Shown piece after piece: positions 22,293-36,774 of a stretch of 64,000 bases of DNA. The translations under genes were made by a program, and so were the position numbers. The DNA lies in contig CAJNOJ010000064.1 in the NCBI GenBank assembly GCA_905250025.1, positions 62,001-126,000 on the forward strand. The letters run 5' to 3'. The notes below the pieces were generated by a model, which did no database searches, had not been told where the DNA came from, and saw nothing but the letters and a program-made list of their open reading frames with translations. This stretch comes from Adineta ricciae (taxonomy: Eukaryota; Rotifera; Eurotatoria; Adinetida; Adinetidae). Each line of letters opens with the position of its first letter. Within the stretch, counting starts at the first letter, position 1.

Positions 22293-23904
22293 TTAAAAAG
22301 CTGTTCTATCAATATTATGATCAGATGGGAAAAAAAAGTTAAAAACTCCCTCGACACAGTATCCAGATGTGTATTCGTGCTTAGGATGTCCAGCGGATAC
22401 TTCTTGACAAGCTGATCCATGTGAAAAATCGTAGACTGAATCCAGCTCTTCTCCCATTGGTTGATCACTGGCAACAAAGTGAATAGCATGTAATTTGAGG
22501 AAATTTTTGATTTCATTCGATTCCAATGGCAAAACAGAATGAACTGAGTCAGTAAATGCAACTTTCCACGTCTTTTTTAAAATAGTATTTTGACGTTTAC
22601 GCAGTAAAAACATTAGACCATCACCGCCAGCTGAATGTGCAACAATATAGAATTTCTTCGCCGGACATTTGGAAATGACATTATCATATACATGAAGAAC
22701 ATGTTCACGGTTTGTTGATAAATTTGGAATCTTTTTTGTTATTGGATAAGGAAGTGGATCGGGAGATAAATAATAAGAAATCAAGTCGTTATCAGAGTCC
22801 GTTGTCTTCTTGTCATCTGCTTGTCTGTTTGTAGCAGATGACTGTTGTTCAGTGGAATTTGTTTTTCTATCTGAAAGCGTTGTAGTTCCATTATCACATA
22901 TTTGCTTTTCAACATAGCTTGTTTGATTTGGATTGAGAATGATCACAGATAAACCATGTTCCTTGGCTTTCTTCATGTATGGAAACATGCCTAAGAAAAG
23001 ATGTTTGTCAAATGATGTATATAACGAAAGAATTTAGTGTTTTGAAAACACCCTCGGCATGAATATCGGTTGTATTACAAGCAGCGACCGAATGACCACA
23101 CGTCTGTTAGATTGTATGAATTGCTTTCTTTTTAGACGAAATATTCTTTGGGAAACTGATCTACGTTCTCATGAAATATGATAAATGTAAAGGAAAAATG
23201 CAGTAATATATCCTTTTTCGAGTCATGAGAGAATTTAAAACATCGCGTTGTCAAATAAAAGATCACATACTTCCGATATCAAGTGATTCATTGATACAAC
23301 ATGAGCGTGCCCATTGACCTAGACGTACAACACCAGAACCTTGAAGTAAAATCAGACAGCCGTTTTCATTTGTTTCAAAATCATTTGAAGTAAATATGTT
23401 GACTTGATCATGATGATCGTCTACATTTTCGCTCTTTTCTGGCAACCAAATTTCTTTGTAATTCCATTGATCACTTTTCATTACTGATTGTATGTAAACA
23501 TCTATACAAGCACCCAAGGCATTGTAATGACGTTGGGAGAGGAAGACAAATTTCTCATTAGTTAAACTATGGGTTAAATGATTGGAGTCTTTGTACGAAT
23601 AATTGAAGTCTTCAATTGATTTCGGTGTTTTTGTTCGTGGAATGGTTAGAAGAATATTATTAAGTCGACTTTGAAGATCTTTCGGTAGACGATTACGTTC
23701 AATTGGTTTATTACAAAAATTGCACAATAATTCTCCAAGAAATAACGAGCCTATACGTCCTCTTTCTATTTCTCCGGAGATTATTTTCGACCAGCACGGC
23801 TCACACAAACTATCTTTCTTGTTTGGACAACATTGATGCAATGTCACTGAATCTTCCGCACATACTGGACATGTATCTGCTCTTTCAGTTAAAGAATGAT
23901 CCAT
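22293..23904 (-). CDS. ARB2-domain protein with N-terminal RING-like zinc finger, 443 aa
   Basis: Two exons (23904-23271 and 22990-22293) with an unusually long 280-nt intron. Residues 1-75 hold a cysteine-rich RING-like finger (TCPVCAED, HQCC, LCEPCW, LLCNFCNKPI). Residues 105-440 form an ARB2 (FAM172A/Arb2) domain: LLQGSGVVRLGQWARS, INESLDIGSMFPYMKKA across the splice, VIILNPN, and the alpha/beta-hydrolase-like nucleophile motif FYIVAHSAGGDG. ARB2 proteins are linked to Argonaute/heterochromatin complexes in yeast and to co-transcriptional splicing in vertebrates. An acidic low-complexity insert lies at about residues 245-285. The RING-like fusion is not part of the FAM172A layout I know. 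The ATG directly abuts a strong acceptor (TTTTATTCTAG). Confidence 0.85.
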
Positions 23905-23906
23905 CT
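23905..23906 (-). promoter_or_regulatory. Candidate trans-splice acceptor directly at the ARB2 start codon
   Basis: On the minus strand TTTTTCTTCTTTTATTCTAG runs straight into the ATG, a textbook 3' splice site with a zero-length leader. It could also be a cis acceptor of an unseen 5' UTR exon. Confidence 0.45.
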
Positions 23907-24214
23907 AGAATAAAAGAAGAAAAACCGTGGAAAAGAATTCTTGTTTTGCTTGAGGAACGAATGAAAAATAAAAGATCAAACAAAATCGATGTGTACTCTA
24001 TGGCAAAGTGTCTTTGTTTGTCTTATTCTACATTACACACTCTCGCACTCTTTTCAATGATGGTCGGTGTTTTTTTTTCTTTCAAACATTCAATTTGTTT
24101 GCCATTTTGTTCGCCGTTGAACATATCCATGATTTCAATCACATGAACTGATGTATGTATATAGATTTGAAGTAAGTTTTTCTTATCCTTATTATTGATT
24201 GTTTGAATTTGCGA
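23907..24214. other. Intergenic between UPF1 and the ARB2 gene
   Basis: About 310 AT-rich bases between the UPF1 stop and the ARB2 start on the same strand. Apart from the acceptor noted at its end I see no element. Confidence 0.4.
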
Positions 24215-28378
<4,164 letters not shown>

Positions 28379-28786
28379 AATTTTCGAATTCCGAACGAAT
28401 TTCGGACAGGTGAGGATGAATAAGTTTTCAGGTTGAAAATGAGAATGAAAAAATATTTATTTTTGATGATGATGAATAAATGAATAAAAAAAGTAGAGAA
28501 TGATTCATCAGTTCTGACATACATCTAGAACCAGATCAAATCAAATAACCAATGGGAATAGATCTAAATGAGTAATAAGTTTTTCAAACGACCGAAAAGC
28601 AATGTGAGATTTTTTCACGTATGGGAATCAATTCTTCAGCTAGATTTTATCGAAAATGAATTAGCAATTAAAATGTACACGAGCGACATCTGTCGAAAGA
28701 GTTCTAAAGCCGCCCGTTTTCATGCCTGCTGATATTTAACAGATTCTTCGAATTTATTAAATATGATAAAAATGAAAAAGATCGGG
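28379..28786. other. Intergenic upstream of UPF1
   Basis: 408 bases with a GATGATGATGAATAAATGAATAAAAA simple-sequence patch near 28465 (two AATAAA hexamers, plus strand). Otherwise unremarkable. Confidence 0.4.
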
Positions 28787-29077
28787 TTAATAACAAGTTT
28801 TCTTATAGCACATTTGTGAACAACATTGATTATTATTTGAACACCATGCACCTGGACAATAACAGCCGAATCCTACGCCGATAAACGGACTTATCTTCGA
28901 GTCACATTGAAAGTGTGTCCAAACAGTTCCGGGCATTGATGCGATTCCGTCTTGTTGTTGATTTGGATGAAAACGTGAGTGTTTATCTAATTTCTTGTGA
29001 AAAAATAAGACGGTTCCATTCGATGAAGATGGAATTCGAAGAAATAATAGAAGCAAACTTAAGAACAAGATTTTCAT
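28787..29077 (-). CDS. Small secreted cysteine-rich (knottin-like) protein
   Basis: Not assigned to a named family. From the ATG at 29077 the protein starts MKILFLSLLLLFLRIPSSSNG, a strong signal peptide; an in-frame ATG also lies at 29104. The mature chain is about 75 aa with a hydrophilic spacer. Its C-terminal 40 residues contain eight cysteines in the order C, CYC, C, CC, C, C (GFGCYCPGAWC, QCCSQMC), the crowded spacing of disulfide-knotted peptides. It ends Y-stop (TAA). The role could be defence, signalling or extracellular binding; the sequence does not decide. Confidence 0.7.
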   Translation of the reverse strand: MKILFLSLLLLFLRIPSSSNGTVLFFHKKLDKHSRFHPNQQQDGIASMPGTVWTHFQCDSKISPFIGVGFGCYCPGAWCSNNNQCCSQMCYKKTCY

Positions 29078-29663
29078 GTAGAAAATAATGACATTCGAAA
29101 TCATCGTTTGAAAATACCCATGAAAGTCTTCTTGTCTGATTCGTATATTGGAATCTAAATGGGCGAAGAACTGAATCGATATGTAGAGAGAAATACGCGA
29201 GAAAAGGGAAATTCTAAGTGGTGTTGAATTGTTTTCTACTAAATAGAATCTATGCCAAGGTATGAAGAAAGTCTTGCTCTTTTTTTTTGCCATTCATACT
29301 CTCTCCGATTAATAATCTCTTAGAGCACTCAAACAATAATATCGAAGAGAAAGAACAATTCCGATACTCTTAGTAAGTCAAGAGAAAGAAGTTAGGAGAT
29401 GTATATGAAATTAATAGTCTATGATTAGGAGAAGGAGAAGGAAATCGATTAGATCCGGTTCCATTCGACAAGTGTAAGTTCATGGTTAATTAGATATTTC
29501 AGATTGAGAGATGACTTTTTTTCCCCGCCTATTCGATCAAGATATTTGCCAGAAGAAAACTGTCTGCAAATCACATCAATCGTTCAGTTGAAATGATTTA
29601 TTTGAATACGAAACGATCACATGATACAAACAAAAAGCTAACGAGAACCGCTAAAATTGAATT
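29078..29663. other. Intergenic
   Basis: About 590 bases between the knottin-like gene and the third GPCR; AT-rich, nothing recognised. Confidence 0.4.
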
Positions 29664-31700
29664 TCATAAGAAATTTGCCGTTGTTGATGTAGGCAAATGT
29701 TCACGATGATTTCGACAGCGAGACAAAACTTTCATTAATTCACGACGAAATTTCATTCCACAAAATGAATATAAGAAAAAATTTATCGAATAAGATAAAT
29801 ATGATACGTGCTGAGTGATAATCATGACAATATAAAAGACATCCAAAAAGCTGATTTTAGATCTCGCCGGAGATTCTCGCGAGGACATCGACGTGGGCGT
29901 GGTTAATATAAAACTCAAGTTCGTCTCGTCGTTTGTATAAAATGTCGAATTCAATAGTAACGATGATGATGGTGATGCCGAATTGGCAATATAACCAATG
30001 ATCTGCGAACTTATTGTACAGATATGCCATGGAGCATTTAGTAATAGGAAACAAGTTGATACTAAGATAAGCATGCGTGTAACACGATGCGATTGAGCAT
30101 GAGAACGAGTCGTTGAACGAATAGATGCACCGCGACGCATACGCGTGCTAACTGATAAATACTTTGCATTCGATACTCCATTGGTTCTGAATTGATAGAT
30201 GGTTTGATGCTAAAAGAACGTAGATCATTCTGAACGTGAGCTAAGAATTCAAAAGGCAATTTTTTGAAGCTATAAAAAAGACTACTTCAAGAAAAGTCAA
30301 TTAGACAGAAAAAAGCCTTAGATAGTGTGCCCTTTTTTTCATATATACAGGACATTGAGTGAAATACACGTGCCTGACATATCTCTACTCACTAAATATA
30401 AATGCACTCATAAAGCCAATCGTTTGGTTCTAATAGACTCAGATATATCCTTGTCATTCTCTCACGTCACGTTTCTATTTTGGAAGACTGCTAATTGGTC
30501 TTGGGTAGACGTCATTAATGACGCCCCCATACATATTGTTCTATGTTTCCATGATTCTTTAACAGGAAATACATGTTGTTCTTCCTGAAAAACCTGTAAT
30601 CTTTTCCTATCGGAATGAAAATTTGTCAACATTCATGTTGAATCAACTTTCTGTTTCTTTTAAACCTGACAACTTGTTTTTTTCTCTCTTCATATTCATG
30701 GATAATCGATTAGAACACATATCATTAAACGATTTCGATGAAAGAATCTATTGCTACAGAAAAAAAAGTGCCCTTTTCTGCTTATCATTTGCTTTTCTCG
30801 TTCATGCGAAAGAGATATGATTCCATTTAGGAAAGAAAATAAAAAGTCAACTCAGAATGTATCTGTTTCGGAAATAGACTATGTCATTTTGACAAAATGC
30901 AGCTTACCTTTGGATTCAACGCAATATTTAGCTCGGACGATCGGGATTGCGAGTCGAACGAGATCGATGGTTTCTTGCGATTGTTCAAAGGCAACGAATC
31001 TCGTTTGGTTCGTTTATTAACTGATGACAACTGTTGATTCTTTCGCGAAGTTTTTCTCAAATGAAAGATAATTAATAAATTCAATGTTGCAATAATAAGG
31101 AATGGAATGACAAACGATGACAACGCATCTGATATAAACCAATTCGAAGCTAATTGTTCTTGGCAATTGTCATATCGGTTATTCATGATGAGTAATAAAC
31201 AATATGATACGCCGAATAGAATAATCAGTGATTCAATAACATAGTGCAAGATATGAACATTCTTCTCCATGAATACACTTAAAGGAAATCGCACAGCAAT
31301 GAAACGTTGAATAGTAAAATGTGCAGTAAAACAAGCGGATAACAATTCAGCTAGATGAGAACAAAACGATAAGAATCGACAGAAACTATCTGAATTTAAA
31401 CCGCTCAATTTATTTATACAAAACGACACAAGTGTTAAATTGAATAGAAGATCTGCTGCACCTAAAACACACAAGAGTTTGCTTCTACTTTTCCATCGCG
31501 TTCAACTATTTACCTAGTGCAATCAATGTACAATTATTGAAATTTTTCGTTAGAGATCGTTTTGACAACATAATGATAGTCAGTACGTTACCGGCAATGC
31601 CAATTGATGGAATAATGATAATATAAGGAATAGAAATCTGCGTTAACGTTCTCTGTATGTACTCCATCGTACTCATTGGTGAGGTACTACTATTTGACAT
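29664..31700 (-). CDS. Rhodopsin-like GPCR, peptide-receptor type
   Basis: Seven-transmembrane receptor resembling FMRFamide/myosuppressin-like receptors; ligand unknown. Exons are 31700-31514, 31461-30908 and 30209-29664, giving 428 aa. The N-terminus is short with Asn sites. TM1 has GIAGNVLTIIML, TM2 ALGAADLLFNL, TM3 ends in IQRFIAVRFPL (QRF for DRY). TM5 is followed by a long basic third cytoplasmic loop, TM6 has LILVSTCFLLLNAPWHI, and TM7 ends SINFFLYSFCG (variant NPxxY) before an FRREL helix 8. The last intron is 698 nt, far above the local norm of about 55 nt. Its donor is GTAAGC and its acceptor CTTTTAG. Confidence 0.88.
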
Positions 31701-32084
31701 CCTAATTGTTAATTCGTTACAAATGAAAGATACTTATAACATTTAATCTAAATAAATACAAAGAAAATTTTCTTCTTAAATAATATTTCAACTTCGAATT
31801 GAGTATTCTATGTTTGAATAAGACGAAAGTCAAGTCATTCTTATGACATTCGTTAATGCTACTGCTCATCACGATCTGACCCTGCTCACTGTCATGTCAG
31901 ATTAGAATATGAATTCGTTGAGAAACAATGTCTCTATCGATATAACAATCGATTTCAACGCCTCTTCACTCACTTACCATATGTTAAAGAGAAAAAAAAG
32001 GCAATGAACGACATTTTGTTAGTAAAATTACAAAGTAATTCTTCATGCGTTGAAAATACTATATTCCCGTTGTTCCCTCCTCTT

Positions 32085-32104
32085 CTCTCTCTCTCTCTCT
32101 CTCT
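32085..32104. repeat. (TC)n microsatellite
   Basis: A perfect TC dinucleotide tract of about 20 bases. Confidence 0.8.
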
Positions 32105-32284
32105 TTCTACCTTTAATAGATAATTATGTACTTTCAGCGAAGAGAAAAAAATAGTAGAAATGTTTGTGTATTCGTCTTCTAATAAGAAACTATGTCAAAA
32201 TTATCGTAATAGAAAAGTTAATCATCTGAATATGAATATTTACGCAAGCTACAAACTGATTTGACAATGTTTGAAGACAGGAAA

Positions 32285-32301
32285 GAGAGAGAGAGAGAGA
32301 A
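32285..32301. repeat. (GA)n microsatellite
   Basis: A perfect GA tract of about 17 bases, the reverse complement type of the tract at 32085. Confidence 0.75.
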
Positions 32302-33039
32302 AAGGGCTCATGGATGCTTGCCCTGTGTACATCTAGCTATATGGCGCAAATATCGGATAAATATACTGAATTCCAATAACATCACGCCTCGTTCCATTTT
32401 CTCAAGTTATTAATGTCAACTAAACATGTTCAGAATGCATATATGCTAATCTTCTGCCTTTTAGGCAAATAACACACTTTAAAAAAAAAATAGGATCTTC
32501 TTTCGCACAGTAAAAAAAACTCAACATTTCTGTTCTCTGAGGAAACATATCGTTGAGAAAACATTAGATTAACATATGCCACTTACCAACTCATAAAAAA
32601 GCAAAGAAGCATATGGCGCGTTTTTCCTCTACACATAGAGATCTCCTGGTTTCTCTACTCGAATATTAAAAGGTTTTAAATTGATTAGAAACTGTCGTGA
32701 ATATGAGCAGTGCAGAAACACCCATGTTATTTATTTATTTTTAAACTAGTTCATACATGATATTTGCATTATTTCAATTACACAACTGCTTATTTTACTA
32801 TCCGACTAACAACGCGCCTACCCTTGTGATTATATATTTTTCTTATTATTGTTATTCCATTAAAAATTTATCTTCTGTCTTTCCTCAGTCGACCTCACTT
32901 CCGAATGATTTTGGCTGATAATTTATGCGGAAAACGGCTTGATCAGGCAATGATTATACCTGGGACGAAGTAGATTCACGGGCCTATCGTGATACACGTG
33001 ACCCTCGTTTATTCCCAACTGATGTGGTCTGAGAAAATT

Positions 33040-33560
33040 TTATTTCTGCTCATGCAGAACATCTTCCAAAAATATTCTTAGAAGCTTTCGAGCCTTTTTA
33101 ATAAGCAGGCGTGACAGGCGACGAAGATTGAGAGGTACATTCAACTGGATTCTATTTTTAAACAATTCTATCAGGTCGATGGTACCTTTGATGCATGGAA
33201 TGTGATTGCAACCAGTCATGGTTTCTATTAGATTTGACATGTGCTTTTTCTATAATTCATGAGAAAATCATCTTTTGTTACATTCATCATCGCTCATTCC
33301 AGACTTATAAATGTCTGCCGTGAAACTCCAACAATGCTGATTAAATCTGAGTACAACGAGTAGAGCTTTTGATTTGTTTTTAGTATACAAACTAAACTCC
33401 ATTTCATAAGGACATTTCTCGTCAAATTCAAATTTTCCTCTCACTCCCACCGATGTTATGCTCTTTATATCTTCCAGACGATAACAACAGATTGAATCCT
33501 AAATGAGTGCTACATTCTCAGGAGTCATGACCTGTACACCCCCTTGATTGTAGTGTTCTT
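33040..33560 (-). pseudogene. Probable broken gene, possibly with a C-terminal SOCS-box-like helix
   Basis: One minus-strand frame reads as protein-like sequence over about 500 bases (QGGVQVMTPENVALI, then DSICCYRLEDIKS, FEFDEKCPYEMEFSLY, LLVVLRFNQHCWSFTADIY, then TGCNHIPCIKGTIDLIELF, LNVPLNLRRLSRLLIKK). It is interrupted by a TAG near 33500 and by TGA and TAG codons at about 33241-33270. The last part resembles the helix of a SOCS box. It has no intact start, so I read it as a decayed host gene. One of the stops could be an intron end (a CATTTAG is present), so a multi-exon gene is not excluded. Confidence 0.35.
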
Positions 33561-33966
33561 CGTTTATATTAATAATAATGTTCATGACAAAGTAATGTCA
33601 TGTGTGCTTACCCATTCGAATAAACTATTCCCTGCGTTCATTCTTTACTCATTCAAGTATGTACATGTAAAGGAAGGACGTTCTTCCGCTATCATCAGAT
33701 TCGAATGGGATCCAAACTGACGATCGTGGCTTTAAGGAATGAAGCCAAACTAACACGTATACTCAATCAGTCATTAAAAATTAAAATTTTCTCGTCATGA
33801 TGAGAATACATTCAACGATTATGCGTCGCGTTGACTTCTTTGATGTCTCATCAAAGTAATGCGTTTGAACTTTTAAGAAATTTTATTCATTAATTGAATC
33901 TAATATCTATTTTCATGACAGGAACAAACTATCTACCTAAGCACATGATTACGAACACAAAAAGCA
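33561..33966. other. Intergenic
   Basis: About 400 AT-rich bases; nothing recognised beyond the possible upstream part of the broken gene. Confidence 0.35.
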
Positions 33967-34696
33967 TTATACAACGAAGCGAACACTTTTCATGATGTTC
34001 AGGAGTTCATCTCTTTCATTGTTTTTTTGGTATGTCAATGTAAATCTAAATAGATAGCCATTTGGACTACTTCGGATGTATTGAATTTGATTTACAGTTA
34101 CTGAATTACTTAATTGAACCTCTGATTGTTGCCAAACATATTTGAATCCGTTGACATCGATCTGCTGACATTCACCTGCCCGTGTTACATGCATGTCCGT
34201 TACAAGCTTGACAAGATGAACATTGAATATGTCGCAGTTGTTTTGTAAGAGTCCGTCGCGTGTGACATTTTGAACGACTCCGATAAAGTTGGCGTTAACT
34301 GACCCCTTGTGAATACCAAATTGATAGTGCGAGAAACCGAATAGAGGAATTAAGTAATTGGGCGGGATTGATACATTATGACCAGTAATATTGCTAATTT
34401 GGCTTACAATCGGTGACGCAATATTCTGAATAGAATTTGCAATTACCTTGGTGCTGATTGTATGCCATGATTCTGGTTTTTCTGCTGTCACATTAAAATA
34501 TTTGTTCTCATAAACATTACCATGAGTATTTTTAGTTTCAAAGAGTGAACCTTGATTGTTGGTCGACACAGCTATTGTAAAACAAATTCGATGGAGTATA
34601 TTTCAATCTTCGCTTTTAGTACTTACGAATAGGATTACTTGCACTAAATTGTACAAGAACTACACTGACGAAAAGTACAAAGAATTGCCGAGACAT
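33967..34696 (-). CDS. Secreted protein of unknown function, 224 aa
   Basis: Two exons, 34696-34627 and 34571-33967, with a 55-nt intron (GTAAGT...CAATAG). The first exon encodes a signal peptide, MSRQFFVLFVSVVLVQFSAS. The mature protein has several N-glycosylation sites (YFNVT, ISNIT, HNVS, QNVT) and one long mixed alpha/beta domain. It ends LFRFTLTYQKNNERDELLNIMKSVRF, which recalls the closing strand-helix of PsbP/DcrB-like domains in bacterial lipoproteins; that likeness is weak. Not otherwise recognised. Confidence 0.75.
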
Positions 34697-36150
34697 GACC
34701 TTTCAACCAATTTATCTATTCAGAATGTATACAGCCGTCTATTATTGAACAGATATTTATATACGATCAGTTGTCTTTTGTTAGACGAGGTATGTCTATT
34801 GGTCAATCGGAAAAAGGCGAATAAGTGCATTGTTAACCATTGGCTATCGTATTTACTTTTGATATCATAAGCGAGAAATGAAACAATTCTAGATAGTCAA
34901 ATACTAACGACACCTACTCTCTACTTTTTACTAAAAAAACCAGCACCAGAATTGTTCCCGCAAAAATACATACACTTAAACGAAACATTTCAAGGTTTTG
35001 CATACTTTGCCAGTTATTTCACCTGGACAAATAGTCACCCCGTACTTTGCAATACTATTTGCTTTTCTCTGACAAGATATGAAATAGATATTTAGTTTAT
35101 TAATGTGATACAGCATTTTGTTGGCAATAAAGACAGACAATATTTAAAGATCTCTAGACGATACAAGACTATTTATGGCATTATCGCTATATGCTGTTGT
35201 GAACACAAAGAAACAGCCATATGGTCCATTAGTTGCATAAGCCGTTGTTTTGAAGCCATGTTTATCTTTGAGATTGACGAAGATCCTTTGCGTTTCATAT
35301 GGTTTTTCATTTATTTCTATTTCTACAATTGCATCGATATTTTCTGTTGGATAATCTGTTGAATCCTTGACTATATTTTCAATAAATATACACTCTTCAG
35401 TGTCATTTAACGCATGTATGGCATCTTAATAGTGTAGTCAGGAATTTCTGCACTGATCTTGTCAGCGTGTACATCCGGTGAATAGTTGGAGAAATTGCAA
35501 TAGATTATGAAAACGAGAAATGCTTTGTCATCGATCACATTTTTTTCTTTCTTCTCGTGTACGTGGCGATACATCGAGTGCTATTGACGATTTTCATCGC
35601 TGTTTCATTAATGTGTTATTTAACAACACGACTCACTCAAGCTCCATTAGACCTTGGAGCGACCATTCGTGCTCTATTTGAAGCGGAAAGAACTTATCTG
35701 TATCGATTTTTCTAACGTATTTCGATTTCAATCACTATCTGTGCATTTTCGAATCGATCGATATCATATACGTACATAAATTCAGTTGAACTTATGTCGT
35801 TTGTGAGAACATTTACAGAACTGATCACACCGCACGGAGTCCATAGTCCGTACCGATTTGATTTCAGGTAGAAAAGCAACATACTCCTACTGAAAGTTCA
35901 TATTAAGTACGTTTTTGTGATTGCATTCTTCTTTTCACCTTCTGCGCGTGTCAAAATAATAATATACGCGACTATATAATATCAACGTCATTGATTCGAT
36001 GCACACTTTTTGTATTCTCTGCATGAAAACAATTCGTGAGTCATAGTTCACAAACGACATCCTTTATTAATGAAACCAACGAGTAAAAATCATACATGTG
36101 AAAGAAAAATCAAGTCACCCACTAGTAGAAAAGAGAAAATTTTAAAGAAT
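34697..36150. other. Gene-poor AT-rich interval
   Basis: 1.45 kb. Short ORFs (for example 35105-35362, plus) have no ATG-supported start or conserved motif. No RNA gene or repeat seen. Confidence 0.45.
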
Positions 36151-36774
36151 TTAGACTAGTATCTTCGCAAAGCACAATGCCAATAGAGCTGCTGATGCGG
36201 TGAATGATGGCAAAATCATCGGTGAAGATGAGTTTGTTGATACGCTTATACTAATAGTAGTATTAACGGCAGGAGTGGTAGTCGTCGAATTAGTTGTGCT
36301 CGTAGCAACTGTAGTCGTAGTACCACCATTGCTCGTGGTGGTGGTGGTAGTAGTTGTAGTAGCACCAGCAGCGTTCGTGATAGTGTTCGTGGTAGCAGCG
36401 TTTGCAATAGTAGTTGTGTTGATGGCCGCACCGCTAATCCCTTGATTATTGCACAGATCTGTACTACAACAGGTTATGTTCCAGGCACCATTTGTTTGGT
36501 TCTTGTCTGAGCAGCTTATTGGATCTGTAAGAGCATAGAACCATTTCGTAACGTTGTTTTGAAAATCACTGCTGGTGCAAAACGTTGCGTCTGGACAATA
36601 GCTTTGAAAACTTGCGCAAACACAGCCTGTGGTGACATTGCATAAATTTGTCTGATTATTTGAGTCTATTGTTATTACTGTACCACTTCCATCAATAGTA
36701 CTCAGATAGCATTGCAGTGTGTGAACACTTTGAAGAGTAAAAAGAAAAATAACGAAATAAGAGAGCGAAGACAT
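36151..36774 (-). CDS. Ly6/uPAR-like cell-surface protein with mucin-like stalk, probably GPI-anchored
   Basis: Begins MSSLSYFVIFLFTLQSVHT (signal peptide). Residues 20-110 are cysteine-rich and end in CCSTDLCNN, the hallmark terminus of Ly6/three-finger domains, with the leading cysteine in LQCYLS. Then come about 75 residues almost entirely of Thr, Asn, Ala and Ser (a run of nine Thr), a probable O-glycosylated stalk. The C-terminus is hydrophobic (ASAALLALCFAKILV) after a small-residue site, as for GPI attachment. The ATG at 36774 is chosen because it starts the signal peptide. Single exon, 207 aa. Confidence 0.8.
   Translation of the reverse strand: MSSLSYFVIFLFTLQSVHTLQCYLSTIDGSGTVITIDSNNQTNLCNVTTGCVCASFQSYCPDATFCTSSDFQNNVTKWFYALTDPISCSDKNQTNGAWNITCCSTDLCNNQGISGAAINTTTIANAATTNTITNAAGATTTTTTTTTSNGGTTTTVATSTTNSTTTTPAVNTTISISVSTNSSSPMILPSFTASAALLALCFAKILV

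Larger units (their letters stand above)
31701..33039. other. Gene-poor AT-rich interval
   Basis: About 1.3 kb without a supported gene. It holds a (TC)n run at about 32085-32104 and a (GA)n run at about 32285-32301, 180 bases apart and complementary, plus several A-rich stretches. Confidence 0.45.

Noticed and set aside
30325-31020. Plus-strand ORFs inside the long GPCR intron
   Set aside because: No conserved content and they overlap the splice sites of the receptor.
32085-32301. Complementary (TC)n and (GA)n tracts 180 bases apart as a transposon's inverted ends
   Set aside because: Only simple dinucleotide repeats; no target duplication or coding content between them.
36200-36445. Plus-strand Val-rich ORF
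   Set aside because: It is the complement of the Thr-rich stalk of the Ly6-like gene.
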